Shown: one piece after another, positions 11,901 to 23,900 of the stretch
Layout of the letters: each line of letters opens with the position of its first letter
Numbering within the stretch: the first letter of the stretch is position 1
Assembly: GCF_964355755.1 (NCBI RefSeq)
Contig: NC_092678.1
Location: 21,988,365-22,052,364, forward strand
DNA: 64,000 nucleotides
From: Antedon mediterranea
Taxonomy: Eukaryota > Echinodermata > Crinoidea > Comatulida > Antedonidae
Direction: 5' to 3'
Notes under the pieces: generated by a model
What the model was told of the DNA's origin: nothing
Seen by the model: only the letters and a program-made list of their open reading frames with translations
Databases searched by the model: none
Position numbers and translations under genes: made by a program

Positions 11901-14900
11901 CTAAAAAAAGTGGGTATGACCATATTGTTTAACTAGAATGAAGGTATCCAATTAAAGCCAGAGCCCTTTTAAATTGGACCAGGTAAATCTAATTTTATTA
12001 TCAATTAATAATTCTTAAAACATTCTACAAATGTTTTACTGGATTTATTACTATTTTTAAGGTGCAAACATTGTTTTCAACTGCTTGGTTTCGATCTAAT
12101 CTTCAACTCAACTCTTCACCCAGTTATAATTGAGGTTGGTAATATATTAGTTATCGCTATTTTTAGTGTGCAGGAACCAATTTACCTTGATAAAAAGCTA
12201 AGCCTGAACAGGTACAAGGTTTTGACTACACCATACAGCAGTTCAAAGCTTGGTTCCCACTAGATGCAGCACAAGGATGTAGACACAAAGCAAGTGAGTT
12301 GACCTGACCAGGGACTGTTGCTTGTGATTGGTCATTGCGTTGCATTTCTCATCAAGCTTAACATATGGATAGTATTGTTATGTTATCATAATACTTAAAG
12401 CCCCATTCCCTACGTTTTTTAGATCTAATTTAAGATCACAAACTATATTTAATGTAAAAATAATACTATATGGTCCTATTGCGATAACTTTTTTCGTCTT
12501 TAAACGGTTAAAAATGTGAAAAATAAATCGATTCTAATAATTATAGCGGCCCGCTATAAATCCCAAAATGCATTGCGCGCGGATTGATATTTTTGTTTTT
12601 CACCTGTAATTCGCCCACTTTTCGATCGATCGTGAAGCCAAAACAAATGGAAGACTCCTAACTTTTCAGCGAAAATACCGGGTTTTCCCCAATTTGTATC
12701 AATGGAGTCTGGCAAAAATAGAAAGACAATTAATGCAGCAACTATACAACGTCAGGCTAGGTATATAGCTAGCGTACGATGTTCGTACGTTATCGATGTT
12801 TACCAGCTAGGCCTACAAAACTAAGCCTAGCTAGGCTACAGTAGGCCTAAGACCGTCCACGAGAGGTCGATCGCCGCGAGCTACTTAGGTAGTGCATTGT
12901 TTCTCACTTTTTATCATAATTTACCATAAAACATACATTTAAGACAAGGAATGACATGGTTTAATGTTTTTAAAGTGATATATATGTATTATTTTCCAAA
13001 AAACGTCCAAAATTGCAGGGAAGGGGTCTTTAAAAAACATACAATGCTTATGATTTCTATCTTAGAAAATTGGATGAAACCCATTTGTAATTCATTTACC
13101 TACTTTCGCAGGTAAATGGCCATCCTGACCTAGACTTTTCAAAAGATGCCAATGAATGGTCAGCTGGTGACCATACACAGCAGACGGTCATTGACGACAC
13201 CCTTAAAATCTTATTCTCAAATTCATCTGTCGCTCTTGATGTTGCTGAAGCTTTGGAAACACTTAATTTGAATATTGGAATAAAGGTAAAAAACTATTAT
13301 ACTGCCCTCTATGTTCAAAAACTATTTTATTGGATGGATTGAGAATAATAGATCTAGATAACTTTTACAAAACATCTTTTTTAAGGTCTCTCTTTATCTA
13401 GAAAGTACAGATACAGGTTATGTTGTACAGTACTCTATAGCAAAATGAATTTCCTTTCTCTACAATTCCTCACAGTATAAAACCATTGGTTAAATTGTGT
13501 ATTTCAGTTCATTTTAAATACTGTATGCCCTAATCTAAAGTCAGACCTAATAATAAATTGAAAGAACTAAACACTTGTTTACCTTGTAAAGTACTAATAA
13601 TTTATAAATATATGATATCAATATTTATTTTGTTAGGGTCTAAACTGTCAGTCATCTCATCAACTGTGTTTGACAGATGGTGACTTAGAATACCTGATGG
13701 GGACTCACAGACAGAAACAGAACAAGGGACAGTTTCAGCAGGTTAGTATTTGGTTGATGTCTACCTCTGTCCTGTGCTGTGTCAGAATAATGTCAGACCA
13801 AATTGCATTAAAATAGCAGTTTAAAGCTCTGTCTACACTATCAAAACTAGCTTGACAAAAAAGTATGATGGTGCCCAAATATGGTGGTGATATAATGTCA
13901 TCGTTTCTATATATGGGCACATCAGAATTTTTTGTTTGATAGTGTAGACAGAGCTATAAAGACAGAAAGACAGAAATCAATGTATAAAGGATTCCTTTGT
14001 ATTCTTTTTAGCTCTACCCTTCAACAGAAAACCACAAGTACAACAGTTTAATCAAAGACCTTGTCAGACTTCAAAACTCCAAACAAAAGACAAGACAAAA
14101 AGAACCAGTACCAACTGACAGCCGACATAGCACACCAGATCTGCATCCAGTAATAACCGCTGTTGAGAGTTTCTTCCATGGCAGAGTTACCATACAAGAG
14201 CAGGGATACTCTCAAGAACAGGATGCCATAGGAAGCGTACATAGGGCAAGAGAGGATGTCCGACCTATTCATGATGTCTTTGACATCAATAATCCTTACA
14301 TGGAGAAGTATAAAAAGACACAGTGTAGTGAAGGTACAGTATGATGGTTTATAGATGAACATATTGATATAAAAGAATTAGGAAACAAGAAATTGAAAAG
14401 AAAATTGATTAATTCATATCAATTTCAGATCTACAGACTATGCCATACTGTACATTTATGAGATATTCTTTGAGCCTAATATTTCATTTTTCATTTCAGA
14501 TCGGCAGACTATGCCATACATTTCTGGGATCTTCTTTGAGCCCAATATCTCATTTAGCCCAGAATTTGACCCCTACACCAGTGAGTACTACGCCAAAGTG
14601 CCTTATGATACAATGATCACCAGGGTTTGGGCACATTCTATGAACTGTGACTGTGAAGTAAGGCTGGAAGACAAGTATGGGCTTTCAAGGTAACTAATGT
14701 TTATACAGTATTCACTGATTTCTTATGGGCTCGAACCTAACCCCTACCCATCAGTGCAAGCTCGGTCGTACATACAGCTATATGAACGCCAGGCTAGTGA
14801 TCTGGAGGTCAAGGATTACTTTGTTTAATTAATTTTTGGCAAGTATTCTCAATGTACTTAATATAATTAAGTACAAATTACGTCAGAGTAGAACAAAACA

Positions 14901-17900
14901 TATGACCAATTATAAATGTTTAACTTCTTATTTAGATTATTTTTCTCCATATGTACTGTATAAGAAATTTTTGCAATAATTGCATGCACATTGGAGCACT
15001 TTACGTAGTTCATTAAGATAGTGAGATGGAGTTTAAGGATATGGTGATATCTTAATGCACTACAGTGTGTAATACCAGACACAACAAAGTAACCTATAGT
15101 TATTACTGTATAATCCATTAAAATGTCATTTTTATCACCAGGCCAGCTAATTATTCCATTGGTATTGGTGACAATCGTGTTAATTTACTCGTTGTGGACA
15201 TTACACATACAGAGCCATGGGTGATTAACACGTATGTGGTGCATGTGTATCGGGAAGGACTTAGTGAGCATGAGCAGGAGTTCAAAGATGATGAGGCTCA
15301 CCAAGTATGCAGTTTAATACAGGTAAAGTATAATAGACAATAGACAATGAAGATGTTATCTGTGTATGTTGAGTTTTTCTATGGAATCCAGCTGTAACTG
15401 GAAATCTGATTGATGGACTGATAATCAAATCTTCTGGGAAGATAACATACACATTTTATAATAGCTCTTGAACTATATGTTTCGTTTAGGAGTGTGATTT
15501 GAAGTTTATACCATTTGATAGATGTGGACTGAACCGTATGCCGTATAGCAGCTGGCCTGCATTCTTACAGCAGACGGACCAGCTGCCACTGTGCAAGGCA
15601 GGAGATAGCCCAGGTGGGTCAAGCTGCTTACAATCATTTAGCATCGTTTATGCAAATTGCTTCTTTCTATATTGATGCATAGAGTTATTAGTTATACCTC
15701 AACGATTGATGCATCCAGTAGTTTTGTGTTATACATTGTCAATTTGAATTGTATTACGTAATCTATCTGTCTGTCTACACTATCATCAAATTAAAAAAAC
15801 TGTGCTCAATTGTAGTGATATACCCAAATATGTTATGACATCATCATGTCCATATATGGGCACATCACATTTTGTTGTCACATAAACTTTGATAAGTGTA
15901 GAGAGAGCTTTACACAGTAATTAAAATACAATAGATTTGTTACTTTCTCCAGAATGTAATGTTATTTTTTGTTCCTACATTTAAAAACAAAGTATTTTCT
16001 AATAATTATTCTACAGTATTATTGCCTTTGATTACAAACAGCAGAAAACTGCGGTTTAGCCTTTAACATCAACTTGCAGTTACTTCGTGGCTTGTTGGTC
16101 AATCTTAACAATAATAATCATATCTGACTGGCGTTGTATGATTGAATTTCCATGCCAGCCTTGTCTTAATTTTTTGACCACGTTAAAATAAATTAATAAC
16201 ACATATCGTTCAATCTCATTTCCAAGTAGCCGTATGGACAAAATTATTTTCATGTTGTATGCTCCGCAAAATGAATGCAAAAAAATAATATAATCAATAG
16301 TTATGTTTTGAAAATATGTTTGTTGCTTAGTCACATGGGAATTTTTAGTATCCCATGAGTCAAGTGCCTACTTAACGAATAGTTATGAGTTGTTTAATAA
16401 GAAACGGTTATTATTCGTAATAATTTGTCGTCGATGGATTACCTCTGAGCCGTATGCTACACCTGTTATGTTAAGACCGTGTCGCAAGAGGTCAGGGATA
16501 AGTATGTTACTTAATATGACCAGGAGAATGCTAAATATAAAACATATGTAATGAAATAACAGGGGTCTAGCGGTCATTGTTATTGTGTGACAAAGAGTTG
16601 AATGGTCAATAGAAGTCGTTAACAGACACTGTTACAACTGGTTTTTTATAAAGATTATTGAATTGACGATGACCAGTAGATAATGTGAAACAGAGCTTAA
16701 CAGAATAATAAAGTAACTTGATATGCTTGTTTTATGTACAGTATAGTTTATAATAATACTACATTACTGCAATATCAATGATCCCTTAAAGCGTAGTTCC
16801 CACTAGGAGTGAACAAGCAAGTTCTCCTCTGGGAGACCAGTCTTTGGCTGAAGAGTTTACCCAGTATAAATATATATTTCAATCAAGTTGACCAATGAAA
16901 AGCGAATAATCCATGATTGGTGATTGGTTAAATTACTTGCGATGCACTTATGTCTTACATTACGTCCAAAGAAAATTTAGCAACACACTAAGATTCCTTA
17001 AGGTCATTGTATTCTAAAGAACTTTCACAAAATTTGAAACCCAGAAAGTTTTTGAAAAAATAGCAAATGCTATTGAAAGTGCTGAGTAAAAAAGAAAGAA
17101 GTAAAATAGAAAATAAAATTAGATGAATTTTAGTTTTAATGTTTGGATATTTTTAATTAAATGTTTACATTATCCTTCTTTAGGTCAGTGGACGATACCA
17201 TGTGGCATGTGCAATGACCGTAACACCTGCTTCTTTAGGAAAGCCAGGTGGCAGCCTTACACCTGTAGACATGCTCACATGACCCATGACAGGCTGCAAG
17301 AATGTATGGCAGGAAAAAGGGTATGTAAGGCAACATATATTTCAGGAAGAGATGTGGGTAAAATCAAGTTTGTTATTGGTATGGGCAGACCATTGATAGT
17401 TTATGTGCTAGATGGCAAACTTCTATAGAATAAAGCTCAGAAAGAAAGCTAAGGAAAGATTCCTCGCACTCGCAGTATGACTACTGCAAATTAGCCAATC
17501 AGATGCCTTGAGCCTTGCGCAAGCACAGACCTCTTACCCGCATTCAACAAGTCTTATTCTTAGCATCATGATACACTACTGTATGTAAACTTGTGTACCT
17601 ATTTTATGAATTGTTTTGGTCTATTAGTCTATTTTAAGAATATGAATAAAATTAATCATTTAAATATTCATTTAAATTTAAATACAGGTGATATTTCTTG
17701 GTGATTCTACTAATCGAGGTATAATGTACTACATTATGGAGCAAGTGAACGGAACTTTAAATGAATGGGACAAAACACATGATATTAAAATCTATAACAA
17801 TCTTAACCACAACCGGACATCCACTGTGTTTGGGTATTTCCCACAATTCATGATACCAGCAAATCAGCGTCCAATGTTTGATAAAGCATTTATGCAGGTG

Positions 17901-20900
17901 TTAGCTAAAGCAATGCCGCTGGAGAACAACGTTAATACGGTGATTGTGATTGGGGGCGTGCATTGGCTAGCAACGCATCATCTGAAAGTGGTTAAAGACA
18001 TACTATTAAGGTATTAATTTTTTTTTATATATAAAATTTCTGGTTTGTTACTGATAATGGTTTGTTATTTATAAGCAATAAAGATTAAGAGATTTTGATA
18101 GTTTGCTATGGGGTAATTTTTACATCATAATTGCGGTATCTTTCTTTGCTTAGCAGGAACTTGTTTGAGTAGTCACACATGCAATTGAAAAAACATTTGC
18201 TAAAACTTCTATTAACTATAATGCCATTATGTTTCCTTTCTAATATTAATTTGTTTTCTCAATTGACTATTAATGTTACAAATCAAAAAGTTATTAAGAA
18301 AATAAGAAAAACAACATTCATGTCACTTCAGCAAAAATGTGACAATTTTTATCAAGATTTTACTCCCAAGACAAATTAGAGCGGAAATGCAATGAAATTA
18401 CTTGAGCCTTCACACTTGTATCCTAGGAATTAGAAAACTAAAAGAAGTCAATTTTCATGTTGTAAATGCTGAAATGTAACTAAATATGAAAAACAATCAA
18501 CCAAATATTGACTGCATTTTTATCAAGATAGTCCCTTGTTTATTAAGAATCGGAAATGCAATGAAATAGTTTGATCTTTCACACTTGTGCAGCTCCAAGG
18601 AAATACTGACAAATAACAGATATGGCATTTTTCATAGTATTATTAAGGAATTTAAAAAACAGAATATTTTACGGTGTTTTTAAGTGTGTATAAAGTCGTC
18701 CTACGCAGATCCTTGTGGAATTTGCGAGAGAAACACATGGCTTTAATTATCGGTGTCGGTGAATTTGAGCTGTGATTGGATTTTACATGTGGATACTGTA
18801 GATAGTCACAGTCGCATGTTAAGAAAGCATGTAGGCAGGATTTTAAAGGAAGGGTTTTTTGTTCCGCGAAAGGGCCAAAAACTGTCATGAGCTACTGTAG
18901 GCTACAGTAGTTAGGCCATTTACTGTCACTTCTGCTGCCAGTGTTAGTCACTAGCTTAAAGAGGACCAAAAACTGCCATGAGCTAGGCTAGTTGGGCAAT
19001 ATACAGTCACTTCTGCTGCTGCTATAGTTCTAGCTTGAAAACGGCCAAAAACTGTCATGAGTAGGCTAGTTAGGCTATTTACTATAACTATTAAAAGCTG
19101 CTGCTGTCTTTACTTTATATGAGTACTTTAGGCGGGGTTCATCCTAACCCTCAAACCCCTGGTTGTGCAAATAGTTTAAACACACTACTAGAGTATAACA
19201 TTTTGCCTCACTTCTTTCATCAAGGATATCTTAATCTGAAATCCACGGAAGACGCTCACATCTCAAAATACATCTTACATTCAAACCTTATGAAAACACT
19301 TAAAACAGTAGTGAAAGTCGGACGTTAAGGTTATTAGTAACAGATGGTAGCGATAAAGTGACGGACAGTGATTTGTAAGGACATTCCGCCATTTGTTCTG
19401 CATCAGCTGTAATAATAAAAAAATGTGTGCGAGTTTTATCGCTTATGATTTCAATCAAAGCTAAGTGGCGGACATCAAAGCGTTAATATTATCAAAAGCA
19501 GGAAAGAAAGATTGATGGAAATTGGAGTCGAAGAACATTTGAGAATTCTCTCATAGACTTTAACAGTGAAACATGTGCGCGAGATTTAAGCAGAACATTT
19601 TGATTTGTGAGGAAGTACAAAAGAAAATAATTAACATTATAGAATATCTATGAAAAAACTAAACTTTCTGTGGAATTTTTCTTAAATCCTATTACTGTAC
19701 ACAGTACATAATATTTTAATTATACACAATATTATATCTCATGCTTTTCATATTTGCTCAAATTACTTAAGCCTTGTCTACACTATCAAACTTTATGTGA
19801 CAAAAAAATGTGATGTGCCCATATATGGACAATATGATGTCATATCACTACCATATTTGGGCACATCACTACCATATGACACATAAAGTTTGATAGTGTA
19901 GACAAGGCTTTAGGGAAACAAAGGCCTAGTAATCTTTCTTATTTTTTACTCTAATTCAACCATTGTTATTTGATTGTTTGTTCATTTTAATATTAAGGAA
20001 CTTATAGTGAGTGAACTGACTATTGAGTGTATACTGGAAAGCCCTGGTAATGCTACTATCACGTTTGTGGTTATACAGTAATAGAAAAACATGTTTATTT
20101 TCATCAGTATATTGCAGTTTTTACAATAGTTTGATGACATAGTGTAATGATGATGGAAGAGAATTTCCCAATGGGTTTAGTTGTGATGCAATGACATTGT
20201 TCTTGCCCAGGCCCACTCTCTTCCGTAGGGCATGATTGATAATCAATCCCAGGGTATGTCAAAGACCTGGAAATCTGGTCGTACAGTACTACAGTAGATA
20301 TCATTCACAATAATATAGCACACAAGAAACTACTAGGCAACTAGTCAACCACCTTACCGAGTACGCCACTGATACTTCAAGCGCTGTCTACACTATCAAA
20401 CTAGTTTGACAAAATATGTGTGATGTGCCCAAATATGCTAGTGATATGATGTCATCATGTTCATATGGGCACATCACTTTTTTTTTGTCACACAAAGTTT
20501 GATAGTGTATAGTAGCTTCAGAGCATGTCAAGTTAAAAATAAAATGTAAGCAATTAAGAAAAACAGTTTTTTAATTTGGCCTATATCACCTAAATCATCT
20601 TTAACTATTATTAACATTGTTTGCCAAAATGTAAGCTCTGTATAAATATCACTAAATAGCATGAGTAATTGTTCTTATGTAAACATGGTAATGAAACACT
20701 TTATACTTTGTAATTAAATTAAGGGTGAATGTTATCAGGGGTCATCAATGCACATCAATAGGGTTACACTGTCTGTCAGGGGACTTCTAGGCCATCTCAT
20801 AGCCTCATGATGTTCATTAGTTGTGATGTTTTATTGTATCGCACGGGGCTAGGATTGATGATTCATTTTAGGGGAAGTTAGCCTGAAAGTAGCCTGGCCC

Positions 20901-23900
20901 TATCCTGAATGCTGGTGATGAGTGGGATATGAAATCTAGTCTCAGGGGGCTGGCTCGGCCCCTTGGGAATTGAACATTTATAGATTACACAGTACAGTAG
21001 AGTAGCCAACCACAACAGGAAAGCTAGAATTGTTTATGGTTGACTATTTCCATCAAACAAGAGTTCTTCACAAACTGTCTTCGTACATAACTTTGCAAAC
21101 AAGTGTTGAATAGCTGTGTTGCTACAGATAAATGCAGAAATACATCATCATTGTTCTTAATAAAGAAACCAATGGTACAGATTGTAAAATTATTATTCCA
21201 TTCCTAATACACACTACTTATAAATCAGTTCTCTAAACAAGTATGCAATTATAAAAAAAACTATCAAGTATCAATTATACTGCAACAAATATTGATACCC
21301 AAGTTTTAATTTTAATTCCAATTGATGCTAATCAAGTTTGTGATTATATTTATAGAGAAGGCCTATCAGATGTTACTCTTATCATGAAAAGTCTTGGTGC
21401 TGGATTTCACCAAACAGTAGATGGAATACACTATCTTACTCCAGTAAGTAATACACAAAAATACCATACTGTACTGTATATCTACGGTATAATCCCACTT
21501 CATGTCTAATCCCACTTCATGTCTAATCCCACCTCATGTATAATCCCACTTCATGTCTAATCCCACTTCATGTCTAATCCCACTTCATGTCTAATCCCAC
21601 TTCATGTCTAATCCCACCTCTAATTTATGTCTAATCCCACTTTATGTCTAATCCCACTTCATGTCTAATCCCACCTCTACTTTATGTCTGACAAACATGC
21701 ATATCCCCTGGTATAGTCCCAGTATTGACTTTTGGTTTGAATGTAGGCTTCTCTTTACTCCATGTCTCTAGCCAATTCAAATAAGTTTTTACAAGAAATG
21801 CTTACTAATCATTATTTTCCTGAACAAGGTTTCCCTGATTATAACCCACCTCCCAAAGTCGGCCCAGTTTTGTGTTCTAGGGAGGTGAAGTAATCAAAAT
21901 ATGAGCACCAGGTCTTCTGTCGTGAGGTAATTTCCCGATTGATCGTAATCAAAACGGTACTGGGTATAGTCTACTAGCTTTTCTGCTCCCAACCAGTACA
22001 TCCATTCATAGAAGCCTTGATAAAGTAAGCCTACCTGGTGGTAACCATAGAACGGTCCCGAGATAACGACTATACTTCAGTCGTAGATTGTATATTATGC
22101 GATAAATATTATTTAATAAATTTTTGATATATTATTATTATAATATTAATAAAAAGATATTTGTTAGTATAAATTTTGAAAATATAGATATGAGGAAGAA
22201 AAAGCAAAGAGATTATGGAGCGGCTGTACCAGAATATACAACACTAAGTATTGTAAAGTTTTAATATACTAAAAAATTTAGGCGATCTTGTCTTTCCCAT
22301 TTTTTGGTCACCTACTTTTCAGGATTGGGATTGTAGGTTATTACTTGTAATACTATAAATAATAATAACATACAATGTACACATTTTGATGGTGGAATTT
22401 GTGTTTCTCTGCAGAAAGAACAGCATAAAGTCTTACTACACAATCAAGGACTTATACAACAGGCACAGAGACTAGGCTTTGAAGTGATCGACACATTCAA
22501 CATTACAATGGCTAGGTACAAAGACTTCCTGCAAGGAAAATGTAGCTGCCACTTCCATAAGGTCAGAGGTTACTTTAATAATAGTTCTTTTAATTTTCCG
22601 CTGCACGCAACACTTTATTTCCTACTTAATTTTGTTATTACCGTATTATATAATACTGGCAGTAGCGTAACAACTAAGTGCTCACTGGCTAAACCAGAAG
22701 CCCTACTTACAGGACCTATGGTCAGAGTCTAGAGTAAGAAAACTGGCATTAAACTAAGTAAAAAAAGCCTAAACTATAGGCGCCTTGGGTCTCTGCATTA
22801 CGCCACTGAATATTGGCCTACATATTATTTTAAGAGTTTATGCGACAGAAATGAATGCAGATGAGCGGTTGTGTTTATCCTGTTAAATAGGTCTGATTTC
22901 CGTCTGCAACCTGGCGTATTTTATGCCACAGACTGGAGCTAATTTGTCGTAATTTTGGGAGAACCTGCCACATGCTCCAACAGACCTCGCATGATGATAG
23001 ACGTGTTCAGCTACTGGTTTCATTTTTGGATGCAAACTGGGTTTATAGATCAAAAATAATTATGGAAAATGTAAAGCAGGTTTTATGAATGTTAATATAA
23101 AGTTGATATAAATAAAAAGGTTTTATGAAGTTTTAAACATCGTATGGGAGGCCTACTGTAACTCAAACACTCGTTCACAAGTATGTATAATGCAATATCT
23201 GTTATCAAGAATAAATTTAGTTGAATCATATTAAGAATCTAGCATACAATAATACAGTACAGTGTTTAAAGTTTAGTGGTTTATCATTTTAAAGCTCCAG
23301 TACTTTCTATCCCTCTTCCCCCACTTTTTTCTCTCTATATTTTTCTGAAATGTTTGTAAACTGCCTATTTCCACTAGTGAAATGAACACACCACAGGAGC
23401 TCTAACCCCTTTCATAATTTGTTATTATAAATAATTCAAAATTTAGCAGGAAAGGTTAAATTCTATTTCCTATAGCCATTTCAGCCACTTTTTAAGGGGT
23501 ATCACGTTGGCCAGAAGGGGGAACAATCAAACCTTGCAGTTAAAGAGTTTTTAGGTGACTTCCTGTGTTTCATCGCTAGCCTTCATATTGGATAGCATTT
23601 GTTTAAAAAATCTGACAAGCTGTATTGCTATTTGATGTTATAATTGGGTTTGAGCCATGATAGTACTTTTATTTAAATGCTTAGGATAACATTGTTATGA
23701 CTTTAATGTTTAATATGATTGTGTTCACACACTTTCAGGGCTAAAAGGCTTTACATAGTATTGTTGTTAGGTATAAACTAAGATGATTCAGTATTTAATT
23801 CTATCTATTAAGGACTATGGTCAAGCATGTTATACTTAATCAGGCTGGTCATCCCATTTATAAATGGGATGATGAATAATTAGGCTAGTGCTGGTAAAAA

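Larger units (their letters stand above)
15614..17183. other. CPED1 intron 14
   Basis: A 1.6-kb intron holding a diverged family-1 MITE (15765-15910) and a family-2 MITE (16789-16978). Nothing else recognised; minus-strand reading frames here have no recognisable motif. Confidence 0.55.
18011..21355. other. CPED1 intron 16
   Basis: A 3.3-kb intron. It holds two copies of a GGAAATGCAATGAAAT phrase (about 18372 and 18551), a three-unit imperfect tandem repeat (18873-19110) and two family-1 MITEs (19770-19911, 20379-20519). No exon recognised. Confidence 0.55.

Noticed and set aside
17321-17428. Extension of CPED1 exon 15 through an open frame
   Set aside because: GTATGT at 17321 is a good donor and exon 16 continues in frame with the GDS motif.
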